Source: Methylophaga sp.
GTDB lineage: Bacteria > Pseudomonadota > Gammaproteobacteria > Nitrosococcales > Methylophagaceae
Length of the DNA stretch: 41,128 nucleotides
Direction of reading: 5' to 3'
Assembly (NCBI GenBank): GCA_002733105.1
Contig: NVUI01000009.1
Location: 56,205-97,332 of the forward strand
This document shows positions 26,768 through 35,799 of this stretch, in pieces. The notes under the pieces are model-generated. The model ran no database searches, was not told where the DNA came from, and saw only the letters and a program-made list of their open reading frames with translations. Position 1 is the stretch's first letter. Each line of letters opens with the position of its first letter. Position numbers and translations under genes: made by a program.

Positions 26768-27993
26768 GCAAATAGCTCCTGTACTTTTTTGATACCCAAG
26801 ACTAAAGCATCGACTTCTTCCATCGTATTGTAAAAAGCAAAGGAAGCGCGTGCCGTAGCGGGTATTCCGTAGAATTGCATCACCGGCTGAGCACAATGGT
26901 GACCGGTCCGAATGGCCACCCCCTGCTGATCGAAAATAGTGCCGACATCATGTGGATGTACACCTTCAATCATAAAAGATAAAACACTTGCTTTATGTTC
27001 GGCCGTACCAATAATTCTAACGCCATCGATGGCATTCACTTTTTCAGTAGCTGCGACGAGTAGATTATGCTCATGCTCAGCCAGATTTGAAATGCCTAAA
27101 TTCTGCATATAATCAATCGCAGCACCTAAACCAATTGTGCCAGCAATATTCGGTGTGCCTGCCTCAAATTTATAAGGTAATTCATTATATTGAGTGTGTT
27201 CAAAACTGACCGATAAAATCATGTCACCACCACCCTGCCAAGGTGGCATTTCTGCTAATAAATCTTGTTTGCCATACAATGCGCCTATACCCGTTGGGGC
27301 AAACATTTTATGACCTGAAAACACATAAAAATCACAGTCCAAATCTTGTACATCAACGACCATATGCGGCACAGCTTGTGCGCCATCAATTAATACTGGA
27401 ATATTTTTAGCATGTGCTTTAACAATCATTTCTTTAACAGAATTGATAGTACCTAACGCATTAGAGACATGACCTACTGCTAAGATCTTGGTTCGTGTCG
27501 TTAGCAAATCATCAAATGTCGATAGATCTAACTCACCTACTTCCGTCATGGGAATGACTTTTAGCTTAGCACCCGTTTGTTCACATAATATCTGCCACGG
27601 CACAATATTGGCGTGGTGTTCTAAGTGACTTATCAATATTTCATCACCCACTTGAAGCTGCGGCCGAACAAAGCTCTGGGCAACTAAATTAATGGCTTCG
27701 GTCGCACCCCGAACAAAGATAATTTCTTTATCCGATTTTGCATTGACAAAACCACGCACTTTGTCACGAGCACCTTCATAAGCATCGGTAGCACGTTGGC
27801 TTAAACGATGCACCCCACGGTGCACATTAGCATTATCTTTTCGATAATAATTAGCGACGGCATCAATCACCTGAATTGGTTTCTGACTACTCGCTGCATT
27901 ATCAAGATATACCAATGGATGCCCATTGATACTTTGATCAAGAATGGGAAAATCCTGTCTAATGGCTTGCAGATCTAAACGACTCATTATCAT
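26764..27993 (-). CDS. sufS: Cysteine desulfurase SufS
   Basis: SufS is the PLP enzyme that removes sulfur from cysteine for cluster assembly. In 409 residues it shows the group II features: H-x-A loop residues near SHLEHHAN, the PLP-binding lysine K229 in FSGHKMFAP, and the catalytic C367 in RTGHHCAQP. The mobile-loop context matches SufS rather than IscS. Start ATG overlaps the sufD stop (ATGA); a second ATG two codons later would also work. It overlaps sufU by four bases at the other end. Confidence 0.96.
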   Translation of the reverse strand: MIMSRLDLQAIRQDFPILDQSINGHPLVYLDNAASSQKPIQVIDAVANYYRKDNANVHRGVHRLSQRATDAYEGARDKVRGFVNAKSDKEIIFVRGATEAINLVAQSFVRPQLQVGDEILISHLEHHANIVPWQILCEQTGAKLKVIPMTEVGELDLSTFDDLLTTRTKILAVGHVSNALGTINSVKEMIVKAHAKNIPVLIDGAQAVPHMVVDVQDLDCDFYVFSGHKMFAPTGIGALYGKQDLLAEMPPWQGGGDMILSVSFEHTQYNELPYKFEAGTPNIAGTIGLGAAIDYMQNLGISNLAEHEHNLLVAATEKVNAIDGVRIIGTAEHKASVLSFMIEGVHPHDVGTIFDQQGVAIRTGHHCAQPVMQFYGIPATARASFAFYNTMEEVDALVLGIKKVQELFA

Positions 27994-29294
27994 GACCCAC
28001 CATGCGGAAGATGTTGTTCGATTACTTTTGAAAAGGCATTGCGAATTTGTTCTGCAGGAATTCTATCTAAAACATCTACAGCAAAGGCATGCGTTAATAA
28101 ATTACGTGCACTAGCTTCGTCCAATCCACGTGCTCGTAAGAAGAACAACTGATCTTCATTAATTTGCCCCACAGTACTACCATGAGCACACTTCACATCA
28201 TCTGCATAAATTTCCATTTCTGGTTTACTATCAATTTCACAACCCCGAGATAGTAATAAATTATGGTTCTGTTGATTAGCATCCGTTTTTTGAGCATGTT
28301 TATGTACTATCACCTTGCCATTAAACACGGCATGACTATTATCATTTAACACACCTTTAAATAGCTCTTCACTGCTTGTATTCGGTACGGCATGATCAAT
28401 CCGAGTATGAAAATCTACGTGCTGTTCACTGTCAGCTAAATATAAACCATCCATCACTACATGTGCTTGTTCCCCTAATAACTGAGTGTGCACATCATTG
28501 CGAGCAAGCTTTGCACCCAAGGATATATTGCTGCTTCGCCATAAACTGTTAGCTGCTTGTTTGGCTGCTAGAGTAGCTATATGAGTCGCATTGGAAGATT
28601 CTTGCTGCAATTTATAATGATTCAACTCCGCATTTTCTTTCAGCACAACTTCACTAACAACATTGGTGAATGAAGTAGACTCTGCTAAGCCAATATAATG
28701 CTCGATCACTGTCAGCTGACTATGGTCTGCTAATACAATTATATTGCGTAAATGTATCGCTAAATTATTGGTTGAACCAGTATTGATCACTAAAATTTCA
28801 ATCGGTGTTAGCACCTGAGTATCACTATCAACTGTAATAACAACACCTTCATTCATTAGCAGTGTATTAAGCGCATTCAACCCTGCCTTTTCAATATCTA
28901 CTTGTTGGCCGATATATGATTGAACTTGATCCAGGCCAGATGACAATGGACTAATCGTTAAACCAGTTTGTAAGCCAGTGAGTTGAGAATGTTCAGCTGA
29001 ATAGACACCATCAATAATGACCACACGGTAGCTGTCCTGTAACAAGGCAACTTGATCACATTGGGCGGCACTAATATCACTCGGATTTGCTTGGTGAATA
29101 AAGTCCTGCTGTGATAATGCCCACAAACTGGTGTATTTCCAATCTTCTTGTTTTTTTGCTGGTAAGCCGGCTCGGTTAAATTGATCTAATGCTTGCAAAC
29201 GTAACTTTTTTAACCAAGCTAAATCATCTCCTGCCAGTTGCTTATCTGCTGCAATAGTAGCAAAAGGTGTTACTAGGTCAGTCAACTGCTTCAT
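27990..29294 (-). CDS. sufD: SUF scaffold subunit SufD
   Basis: SufD is the non-catalytic partner in the SufBC2D complex on which Fe-S clusters are built with SufC ATP hydrolysis. The 434-residue protein has an N-terminal helical part (1-120), a right-handed beta-helix core (about 140-370) and a C-terminal helical domain with KCAHGSTVGQINEDQLFFLRARGLDEASARNLL, the SufC-binding family signature. It overlaps sufC (ATGA) and sufS (ATGA), implying stoichiometric coupled translation. Confidence 0.95.
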   Translation of the reverse strand: MKQLTDLVTPFATIAADKQLAGDDLAWLKKLRLQALDQFNRAGLPAKKQEDWKYTSLWALSQQDFIHQANPSDISAAQCDQVALLQDSYRVVIIDGVYSAEHSQLTGLQTGLTISPLSSGLDQVQSYIGQQVDIEKAGLNALNTLLMNEGVVITVDSDTQVLTPIEILVINTGSTNNLAIHLRNIIVLADHSQLTVIEHYIGLAESTSFTNVVSEVVLKENAELNHYKLQQESSNATHIATLAAKQAANSLWRSSNISLGAKLARNDVHTQLLGEQAHVVMDGLYLADSEQHVDFHTRIDHAVPNTSSEELFKGVLNDNSHAVFNGKVIVHKHAQKTDANQQNHNLLLSRGCEIDSKPEMEIYADDVKCAHGSTVGQINEDQLFFLRARGLDEASARNLLTHAFAVDVLDRIPAEQIRNAFSKVIEQHLPHGGS

Positions 29295-30052
29295 ATTGGT
29301 TGGCCTTCAGCAGTATCGTGGATCCAGCTATACCCTTTTGCTTCCAGTTCTTTAGCTAATTCTTTATCGCCTGATTTTACAATCTGACCATTTGAAAGGA
29401 CATGCACATAATCGGGCACAATATAGTCAAGTAAACGTTGGTAATGAGTAATCATTACAATTGAACGTTCTGGAGAACGCAGGGCATTCACTCCTTCTGA
29501 TACTACTTTCAGTGCATCAATATCTAAACCAGAATCGGTTTCATCCAGAATGGCTAATGAAGGTTCAAGCAATGCCATTTGTAAGATCTCATTACGTTTT
29601 TTCTCACCGCCAGAAAAACCTTCATTAACGCCACGGTGAAGAAACTGTTCATCCATTTGAACCAGTTCTAATTTGCTCCGTACTAAGGTTAAAAAATCAA
29701 TCGCATCAAGATCATCTAGTCCTTGATATTTACGCACCGCATTCAACGCCGCTTTAAGTAAATAAATATTACTCACACCTGGAATTTCGACTGGATACTG
29801 AAATGCTAAAAACACGCCGCGTTGAGCACGTACTTCAGCAGGCATATCAAGTAGATTATCCCCCTTATAAATAACTTCTCCTTGGGTAATATCATAACCA
29901 TCACGGCCGGCAATAATGTTTGATAACGTGCTTTTTCCTGATCCATTTGGACCCATAATGGCGTGCACTTCGCCTGCATTAACGGTTAAATTAATGCCGC
30001 GTAAAATTTCTTTGCCATCGATACTGGCATGAAGGTTTTTAATTTCTAACAT
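29291..30052 (-). CDS. sufC: SUF ATPase SufC
   Basis: SufC is the ABC-type ATPase of the SufBCD complex. In 253 residues it shows Walker A GPNGSGKST (34-42), the Q-loop AFQYPVEIPGVS, the SufC-type signature GFSGGEKKRNEI with K-K-R, Walker B LAILDETDSGLD, and the H-loop MITHYQRLL. It is not a transporter subunit; the AFQYP and EKKRNE blocks are specific to SufC. It follows sufB by 22 bp and overlaps sufD. Confidence 0.97.
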   Translation of the reverse strand: MLEIKNLHASIDGKEILRGINLTVNAGEVHAIMGPNGSGKSTLSNIIAGRDGYDITQGEVIYKGDNLLDMPAEVRAQRGVFLAFQYPVEIPGVSNIYLLKAALNAVRKYQGLDDLDAIDFLTLVRSKLELVQMDEQFLHRGVNEGFSGGEKKRNEILQMALLEPSLAILDETDSGLDIDALKVVSEGVNALRSPERSIVMITHYQRLLDYIVPDYVHVLSNGQIVKSGDKELAKELEAKGYSWIHDTAEGQPI

Positions 30053-30074
30053 TTATTATCTCTTTAAAAGTTTA

Positions 30075-31520
30075 TTAACCTACTGAACCTTCTAGTGACA
30101 GACCTAGTAGATTTTGTGCTTCAACAGCAAATTCCATGGGTAATTGACGCATTACTTGCTTACAAAAACCATTCACAATCATTGATACTGCATCTTCCGT
30201 ATCTAAACCACGCTGCTTACAATAAAACAGTTGATCCTCACTAATTTTTGAAGTCGAAGCTTCATGCTCTACTTGAGCTGTAGGATTTTTGACTTCAATA
30301 TAAGGGAAGGTATGGGCACCACACTGATCTCCCATTAGTAATGAATCACATTCAGTGTAGTTACGGGCGTTTTCAGCATTGGGCCCTATGCGTATCAAAC
30401 CACGATAAGCATTTTGTGAACGCCCAGCCGATATGCCTTTGGCAATAACTGTTGAGCTGGTATTTTTGCCAAGATGAATCATCTTGGTACCTGTATCAGC
30501 TTGCTGCATATTGTTGGTGACAGCAACGGAGTAAAATTCTCCAACAGAGTTATCACCTTGTAAAATCACACTTGGATATTTCCAAGTAATGGCAGAGCCT
30601 GTTTCAACCTGAGTCCATGATACTTTTGAACTGACGCCACGACATAGTGCCCGCTTGGTCACAAAGTTAAAAATACCGCCAACACCATTTTTATCACCGG
30701 GATACCAGTTCTGTACAGTTGAGTATTTAATCTCCGCACGATCATGAGCCACTAACTCGACCACCGCCGCATGTAACTGATTTTCATCACGCATTGGTGC
30801 AGTGCAGCCTTCAAGATAACTTACATAAGCATCATCGTCAGCAATAATTAATGTACGCTCAAACTGCCCTGTATTAGCGGCATTAATACGGAAATACGTC
30901 GACAATTCCATCGGACAGCGTGTACCTTTTGGTATGTAGACAAAAGAGCCATCACTAAATACGGCTGAATTCAGAGCAGCATAAAAATTATCTTTATACG
31001 ACACAACACTACCTAAGTATTTTTTGATCAGTTCTGGATGTTCATGCACTGCCTTTGAAAAGGGCATAAAAATAATGCCATCTTCAGCCAACTTATCTTG
31101 GAAAGTATTAGCAACAGAGACACTATCAAATACGGCATCAACCGCTACCCCTGCTAGACGAGCGCGCTCGTCTAGTGGAACACCTAATTTCTCATACGTA
31201 CGCAACAACTCAGGATCAACTTCATCTAAGCTCTTAGGACCATCTGTTTTTGCCTTAGGTGCAGAGTAATAACTAATTTTTTGAAAATCAATTTCAGGAT
31301 AATGAACATGTGCCCATTCAGGTGTTTCCAAAGTTAACCAGTGACGATAAGCTTGCAAACGCCATTCTAATAAAAACTCGGGTTCACCTTTGATACGTGA
31401 AATGTCACGCACAGTATCTTCACTCAAACCGGGTGGTAAACTATCAGATTCAATATCAGTGACGAAACCGGCCTGATAATCGCTTGCTAATACTTCATCT
31501 ATTTGTTGTTGTTCAGCCAT
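30075..31520 (-). CDS. sufB: SUF scaffold subunit SufB
   Basis: SufB carries the site where the nascent cluster forms. From the ATG at 31518-31520 the protein has 481 residues (the frame is open four codons earlier). The whole length matches SufB, including the [17 protein letters not shown] and [18 protein letters not shown] regions with the functional cysteine-rich segment, and the C-terminal [21 protein letters not shown]. The chosen start overlaps the regulator gene by eight bases and has a GGTGA ribosome site inside that gene. It is the first structural gene of the operon. Confidence 0.97.
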   Translation of the reverse strand: MAEQQQIDEVLASDYQAGFVTDIESDSLPPGLSEDTVRDISRIKGEPEFLLEWRLQAYRHWLTLETPEWAHVHYPEIDFQKISYYSAPKAKTDGPKSLDEVDPELLRTYEKLGVPLDERARLAGVAVDAVFDSVSVANTFQDKLAEDGIIFMPFSKAVHEHPELIKKYLGSVVSYKDNFYAALNSAVFSDGSFVYIPKGTRCPMELSTYFRINAANTGQFERTLIIADDDAYVSYLEGCTAPMRDENQLHAAVVELVAHDRAEIKYSTVQNWYPGDKNGVGGIFNFVTKRALCRGVSSKVSWTQVETGSAITWKYPSVILQGDNSVGEFYSVAVTNNMQQADTGTKMIHLGKNTSSTVIAKGISAGRSQNAYRGLIRIGPNAENARNYTECDSLLMGDQCGAHTFPYIEVKNPTAQVEHEASTSKISEDQLFYCKQRGLDTEDAVSMIVNGFCKQVMRQLPMEFAVEAQNLLGLSLEGSVG

Positions 31521-31983
31521 GTAAATCACCATTATGTCGTGTCGCTGCTGGATGAAAGTGTATCGGACTCACATCTGAAGGGTGTGATACCAACATATCA
31601 GATAATTTCACTTCATCTAGCGCATGAAAAACTGCATTATTAATTCGCGTCCAGTTAGTTTGTACATCACAGTGCGATTCTTGATCGCAATGACTTTCAT
31701 CACTCACGCACTCTGTTAACGCGATTGGGCCTTCCATCGCTGTAATAATCTCAGCCACTGAAATAAGCTTAGGACTTCGCGTTAAATTATAGCCTCCATG
31801 AGCACCCCGTTCTGACTTTAATAGACCGCCTTGAGATAGAAACTTCAGCACTTTTCTCACTGTCGGCAAAGGCATTTGTACCGCATCAGATAAGGTGTGG
31901 GCACTATGCTGTTGATATGTTTTTGATGCCAGATGGGTCATCAATACGATGCCATAATCTGTCAATTTACTCATACGTAACAT
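31513..31983 (-). CDS. Rrf2-family regulator of the SUF operon (Fe-S sensing)
   Basis: A 156-residue Rrf2/IscR-type regulator. The winged helix covers residues 1-75 ([19 protein letters not shown], then [15 protein letters not shown] and the wing HGGYNL). Three cysteines C92, C99 and C105 fall almost exactly where IscR binds its [2Fe-2S] cluster (C92, C98, C104), so a cluster-dependent DNA-binding switch is expected. The MLRxSKLTDY start and position ahead of sufB match the dedicated SUF regulator subfamily of proteobacteria. A strong AGGAGGAG ribosome site precedes the ATG, and a palindrome in its own promoter suggests autoregulation. Confidence 0.92.
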   Translation of the reverse strand: MLRMSKLTDYGIVLMTHLASKTYQQHSAHTLSDAVQMPLPTVRKVLKFLSQGGLLKSERGAHGGYNLTRSPKLISVAEIITAMEGPIALTECVSDESHCDQESHCDVQTNWTRINNAVFHALDEVKLSDMLVSHPSDVSPIHFHPAATRHNGDLHG

Positions 31984-31995
31984 TGTGTCTCCTCC

Positions 31996-32035
31996 TAATT
32001 GATACCATTATAGTACCAATTAAACTAATAACCAA
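31996..32035 (-). promoter_or_regulatory. Promoter and palindromic operator of the SUF operon
   Basis: On the minus strand a weak -35 TTGGTT (32030-32035) and a perfect TATAAT (32007-32012) are 17 bp apart. A 27-bp palindrome (31996-32022), half-sites TAATTGGTAC and GTATCAATTA with 9 of 10 positions symmetric, is centred on the -10. A protein bound there would block RNA polymerase. The likely ligand is the Rrf2 regulator encoded just downstream. Confidence 0.75.
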
Positions 32036-32186
32036 GTTAAATACTCAGTTATTTCTATTAATGCGTCATTAAAAAATATGAGAGAATATGCGTCTGGTGA
32101 ACTTTATCGACTTTTTGCTTACTAAAAACCTAGCAGCCTAAGCTGATGACTTTTTTAACCTGACTTACTAAATAGAGCATATTTAA

Positions 32187-32876
32187 ATGAACTTAAAAAC
32201 ACTCGTAATTCTTCCCATTTTATTTTTTGGAGCACAAGTAATGGCTGACGATCACGCCGCAAAGTTAGATACTGAAAAACAACAATTGAGTTATATCTTT
32301 GGCGTCAATGCTGGACAAAATATGATGGCAGAAGGCGTAGATCTTGATCTAGAAGCCTTTAGCGCTGGAGTTGCCGATATGCTTGCTGGCAAACAACCAC
32401 AGCTAGATCCAGCAACAGCTGAAAAGGTCATAGGTGATTTCCAACAAGAAAAAGCGAAACAAATGGCTAGTGAAATGAATAAGAAACAGGAAGTATCAAC
32501 TGCTTATCTTGCTGATAATGCTAAAAAAGAGGGCGTTATTACAACAGAAAGTGGTCTACAATATCGCGTTATTACCGAAGGCGATGGCGCAAAACCAACC
32601 GCTGAAGATAAAGTTATTGTGCACTACAAAGGTACTTTATTAGATGGTACTGTATTTGATAGTTCATACGACCGCGGTGAACCAGCCAGCTTCCCAGTGA
32701 CTGGCGTTATTCAAGGTTGGCAAGAAACACTTCAATTAATGACAGAAGGTTCTAAATGGGAGATTGTTGTTCCTGCTAATTTAGCTTATGGTCCTCGTGG
32801 TGCGGGTCAAGGCTCACCCATTGGTCCTAATGAAACTTTGATTTTTGAAATTGAGTTAATTGCTATCACTAAATAA
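32187..32876 (+). CDS. FKBP-type peptidyl-prolyl isomerase, periplasmic (Mip/FkpA-like)
   Basis: A 229-residue protein with a signal peptide (1-20, VMA-DD), an N-terminal FKBP_N helical dimerisation domain (about 27-115: KQQLSYIFGVNAGQNM, then LAGKQPQLDP) and a C-terminal FKBP catalytic domain (about 125-229: VIVHYKGTLLDGTVFDSSYDRGEPASF, VIQGWQE, AYGPRGAG, LIFEIELI). It catalyses proline isomerisation and acts as a chaperone in the periplasm; Mip and FkpA share the architecture. It is monocistronic with its own terminator, divergent from the SUF operon. The ribosome site is weak (AGAG). Confidence 0.93.
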   Translation: MNLKTLVILPILFFGAQVMADDHAAKLDTEKQQLSYIFGVNAGQNMMAEGVDLDLEAFSAGVADMLAGKQPQLDPATAEKVIGDFQQEKAKQMASEMNKKQEVSTAYLADNAKKEGVITTESGLQYRVITEGDGAKPTAEDKVIVHYKGTLLDGTVFDSSYDRGEPASFPVTGVIQGWQETLQLMTEGSKWEIVVPANLAYGPRGAGQGSPIGPNETLIFEIELIAITK

Positions 32877-32895
32877 GTCATTTACTTATCTAGAT

Positions 32896-32933
32896 AAAAA
32901 GGCTGTATCAGAAAATTGATATGGCCTTTTTTT
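32896..32933. terminator. Bidirectional terminator between the FKBP gene and ampD
   Basis: AAAAAGGCTGTATCA and TGATATGGCC pair over ten bases (two G-U) around GAAAAT, with A5 before and T7 after. It ends the plus-strand FKBP gene and overlaps the ampD stop from the other side, so it can serve both convergent transcripts. Confidence 0.85.
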
Positions 32934-33480
32934 ATGTCTGTAATAAGAGCTCATTTAAATACTTCCAATCAAAATATGGCCCGGGATCAGTTTTCCTTCC
33001 CGGCGAAATATCTTGATGACCTTTAATATTAGCCAAAGTCAGCTTTGGATAAGCCTTGCATAATAGTTGAATTATTTCTACAAGCTGTCGGTACTGTTCT
33101 ATTTCAAAAGGATTGACATCACAACCTTCCAGTTCAATGCCAATAGTAAAATCATTGCATCGTTCACGGTCGCCCCACTTTGATACGCCGGCATGCCAAG
33201 CACGTTGCTGAAACGGTACATACTGAATAATATTCCCATTCCGCCTGATAAGCAGATGTGCGGACACACATACCTTAGCAATTTTCTCAAAGTAAGGATG
33301 AGCTTTCGGATCAAGCTTATTAAGAAATAAATCGTCAATCCAATCACCACCGAACTCACCCGGTGGCAGGCTAATATTATGGATAACGATGCCCGTAATA
33401 TCATCAATATCCGGTCGGTTATCCTGATTAGGAGAACAATGATACTCAATATCAGTCAATAAACCTTTATCAACTTGCAA
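32932..33480 (-). CDS. ampD: 1,6-anhydro-N-acetylmuramyl-L-alanine amidase AmpD
   Basis: AmpD cleaves anhydro-muropeptides in the cytoplasm during cell-wall recycling and so keeps AmpR-type beta-lactamase induction low. The 182-residue protein has the zinc ligands H34 (IVIHNISLPPGEFGG), H155 and D165 (GHQDISPGRKTDPGP), with catalytic E118 (GIELEG) and K163. The start is TTG (33478-33480) with AAGGAAG eight bases upstream. In many gammaproteobacteria ampD is next to nadC; here four genes lie between them. It begins three bases after the CBS-protein stop and is probably co-transcribed with it. Confidence 0.95.
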   Translation of the reverse strand: MQVDKGLLTDIEYHCSPNQDNRPDIDDITGIVIHNISLPPGEFGGDWIDDLFLNKLDPKAHPYFEKIAKVCVSAHLLIRRNGNIIQYVPFQQRAWHAGVSKWGDRERCNDFTIGIELEGCDVNPFEIEQYRQLVEIIQLLCKAYPKLTLANIKGHQDISPGRKTDPGPYFDWKYLNELLLQT

Positions 33481-33483
33481 CGT

Positions 33484-33882
33484 CTACTTCCTTATACCTT
33501 GTAGAACCATTCTGGTTAAACTCACCACGCCTACCAGTTTACCTTCATCTACTACGGGGGCTCTAGAGAGCTTAAATCGCTCAAATAAACGTGCGCAATA
33601 ACGTATATCCATAGAGGCATTAACCGTCATTGCAGGCTTGTCCATAATCTCATATACATTAACTCGATCAGGCGATTTATCTTGAGCTAATACATAATAG
33701 GCAATATCTGACATTCTAACCACACCATACTCATCATCTTTATGCCGCTTATCAACAATCAACATTTTATTCTTTAAATTTTTCATTTGTGCCAATGCAT
33801 TAGAAATGGTTGTCATTCCATCAATAATATCAATCTCAGGTCGCATCACATCACGCACTCTAATGATCTCTTTGGGTTTCAT
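33484..33882 (-). CDS. CBS-pair protein
   Basis: A 132-residue protein made almost wholly of two CBS motifs: VRDVMRPEIDIIDGMTTISNAL (about 7-28), then a second at about 80-130 (YEIMDKPAMTVNASMDIRYCA, then LSRAPVVDEGKLVGVVSLTRMV). CBS pairs bind adenosine nucleotides such as AMP, ATP or c-di-AMP and regulate enzymes or transporters. It overlaps the PII-like gene by four bases (ATGA), so it is part of the DUF1538 transporter operon. I infer that it senses nucleotide state for that transporter. Confidence 0.88.
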   Translation of the reverse strand: MKPKEIIRVRDVMRPEIDIIDGMTTISNALAQMKNLKNKMLIVDKRHKDDEYGVVRMSDIAYYVLAQDKSPDRVNVYEIMDKPAMTVNASMDIRYCARLFERFKLSRAPVVDEGKLVGVVSLTRMVLQGIRK

Positions 33883-34229
33883 ATTTCTTCCTCTACAATA
33901 TTTTGTAACGTGCTAATTTGATGAGATACACCGACAGCATCTTCAACATCAATTTGAATAGCAATCCCTGTACCTGGTTTCTCATCAAACTGTCCTGCAT
34001 GCTCAATCGTTTCTAGAATATGCCGGCTTAAGTGCTCCTCAACTAAAAATAAAATCACGTCACGTTGTGTTTCGAGACTCAAGCCAAAAAAGGTTTTATT
34101 TTGCTTCAACCCTTCTCCTCGCGCATTATTAATAATGGTTGAACCTGTCGCTCCCGCCTCTCTAGCAGCATCAAGTACATCATCCGTTTTTCCATCTTCT
34201 ACAAAACAAATAATCAATTTAAAGTGCAT
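33879..34229 (-). CDS. PII-like signalling protein
   Basis: A 116-residue protein with the ferredoxin-like fold of the PII superfamily: LIICFVEDGKTDDVLDAAREAGATGSTIINNARG (3-37) is the typical beta1-alpha1-beta2 start, and EKPGTGIAIQIDVEDAVG near 81-98 corresponds to the nucleotide-binding B-/C-loop region. The T-loop (37-52) is short and lacks the uridylylated tyrosine context of GlnB/GlnK, so it is a PII-like protein, not the nitrogen regulator. It sits one base overlapping the upstream DUF1538 gene (TAATG) and four bases overlapping the CBS gene. By analogy with SbtB and GlnK it may bind and gate the adjacent membrane proteins. Confidence 0.82.
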   Translation of the reverse strand: MHFKLIICFVEDGKTDDVLDAAREAGATGSTIINNARGEGLKQNKTFFGLSLETQRDVILFLVEEHLSRHILETIEHAGQFDEKPGTGIAIQIDVEDAVGVSHQISTLQNIVEEEI

Positions 34230-35029
34230 TATTTAATCCTCTTTTCTTTTCTATTCTCTTTTTGCTGCCTATGCAGTCGCCATTCTGTTATTTGTGCATA
34301 AGCCATTACGCTCATAATCGGAAATAAACTAGCAAAGGCAATTAAGCCAAAGCCATCTAATAAAGTGCTTCTTCCTGGTACCGTTGATGCAAGACCTAAG
34401 CCCAATGCCGCGACCAATGGTACTGTCACTGTTGAGGTAGTCACCCCCCCAGAATCATAGGCTAGAGCAATAATTAGTCTTGGTGCATAAAAAGTCTGGA
34501 TGATAACGATCACATAGCCCACCATAATGTATATATGTAATGGGGTTCCGCTAATAATACGAAATGTGCCCATCGATATACCAATAGCGACACCAATAGC
34601 AACAGCAATGCGTAAACCCCAGACAGATATAGCGCCACCAGAAACTTCTTCAGCTTTGATCGCAACAGCAATCAACGAGGGTTCAGCAATTGTAGTTGAA
34701 AAACCAATAGCCGCAGCAAAAAAATAAACCCACATATAATCTTGCCAATGAATGGTCTCCGGGATCTCTGCCAAACCCTGATAAATAAAGGCAGGATCCG
34801 TTAATTGTGTCGCCATTAATTTACCTAATGGGAATAATGCTTGCTCTAAGCCTTGTAAAAAAAATACCAGACCAATTAATACATAAAAAAAACCAAATAA
34901 AACCTTTTTTATATTAGGGATACGTTTTCGTATTACCAGTAACTGAAAACCAAAAATAACGATAGCAATGGGCATAATATCTTTTAAGGTCTGCACAAAC
35001 ACATGGGCTAAAGATTGTAGTAGTTCCAC
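34229..35029 (-). CDS. DUF1538 membrane protein, second subunit (UmpB-like)
   Basis: A 266-residue polytopic membrane protein with about seven hydrophobic segments. Family signatures are TTIAEPSLIAVA (about 112-123) and [25 protein letters not shown] (about 190-214); the same two blocks occur in the neighbouring 244-residue paralogue. A two-gene DUF1538 system from Halomonas, named UmpAB, was reported as a Na+(Li+,K+)/H+ antiporter (from memory). The polar [10 protein letters not shown] helix could hold ion ligands. The start is GTG overlapping the upstream stop (TAGTG). The basic tail (RRKEKRIK-like) ends in the cytoplasm. Confidence 0.85.
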   Translation of the reverse strand: MELLQSLAHVFVQTLKDIMPIAIVIFGFQLLVIRKRIPNIKKVLFGFFYVLIGLVFFLQGLEQALFPLGKLMATQLTDPAFIYQGLAEIPETIHWQDYMWVYFFAAAIGFSTTIAEPSLIAVAIKAEEVSGGAISVWGLRIAVAIGVAIGISMGTFRIISGTPLHIYIMVGYVIVIIQTFYAPRLIIALAYDSGGVTTSTVTVPLVAALGLGLASTVPGRSTLLDGFGLIAFASLFPIMSVMAYAQITEWRLHRQQKENRKEKRIK

Positions 35030-35763
35030 TAAATAATCATCCCATAAGCCATAACAAATATCATCGGTGTCAATGAGGCAAAGGCAATTAAACCAAAGCC
35101 ATCTATCATAGGATTTCGGCCTTTAATACTAGAAGCTAACCCTACACCTAGCGCTGTCACTAGAGGTACAGTAATTGTCGATGTCGTAACGCCGCCTGAA
35201 TCATAAGCAATACCAATAATTTCAGGCGGAGCAAAGATAGTCATAATGACTACCCCCATATAACCTGCAATAATAAGATAATGAACAGGCCACCCTTTTA
35301 GAATACGTAAAACACCAATCAAGATTGCAAAACCTACCGATATCGCCACGGTGTATCTAAGGCCAGTGGCATAACTATTCATTGCTTGCTCAGTTTGCTC
35401 TATCATCCCACCAGAAGCAGCGACTATTGCGGCTTCTTTTGCGACGGCAATTAATGCAGGTTCAGCCACTGTCGTTCCAAACCCCAGTGAAAAAGCGAAG
35501 GTTAATAGCCAGAACACACTCCCTTTCTTTGCAAAAGCATAAGCCATACTTTCGCCTATTGGGAATAAGCCCATTTCTAAACCACGGATAAAGAATGTCA
35601 GCCCCAAAACGACCAACAAAACACCCTCTAAAATTTGTCCTATATTGGCAATAGGTTGTTGTAAAACCACCAGTTGAAAAAAACTAATAACGACAACAAT
35701 TGGGGTAAGATCTCGAGCACTGCTAAATAAATAGCTTAAAAATATAGAAAATTGTGCTCTCAC
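35029..35763 (-). CDS. DUF1538 membrane protein, first subunit (UmpA-like)
   Basis: A 244-residue polytopic membrane protein, paralogous to its neighbour, with [16 protein letters not shown] (about 96-111) and [25 protein letters not shown] (about 192-216). The two probably form a heteromeric antiporter-like complex. The start is GTG (35761-35763) with an AGGAAGTAGG ribosome site. All five genes from here to ampD touch or nearly touch. It is divergent from nadC with only 36 bp between start codons, so the promoters must overlap. Confidence 0.85.
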   Translation of the reverse strand: MRAQFSIFLSYLFSSARDLTPIVVVISFFQLVVLQQPIANIGQILEGVLLVVLGLTFFIRGLEMGLFPIGESMAYAFAKKGSVFWLLTFAFSLGFGTTVAEPALIAVAKEAAIVAASGGMIEQTEQAMNSYATGLRYTVAISVGFAILIGVLRILKGWPVHYLIIAGYMGVVIMTIFAPPEIIGIAYDSGGVTTSTITVPLVTALGVGLASSIKGRNPMIDGFGLIAFASLTPMIFVMAYGMII

Positions 35764-35799
35764 AAGTTAACCTACTTCCTAATCATAATTTTGAACAAC

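Noticed and set aside
26768-26896. 43-residue upstream extension of SufU
   Set aside because: It lies inside sufS in another frame; the ATG overlapping the sufS stop is the coupled start.
32041-32186. Upstream region of the FKBP gene searched for a riboswitch or a second operator
   Set aside because: No stable structure or clear promoter hexamers could be recognised by eye.
35752-35799. Extended nadC start using a TTG at 35752
   Set aside because: It would overlap the start of the divergent DUF1538 gene, and the extra residues ([11 protein letters not shown]) do not match NadC.
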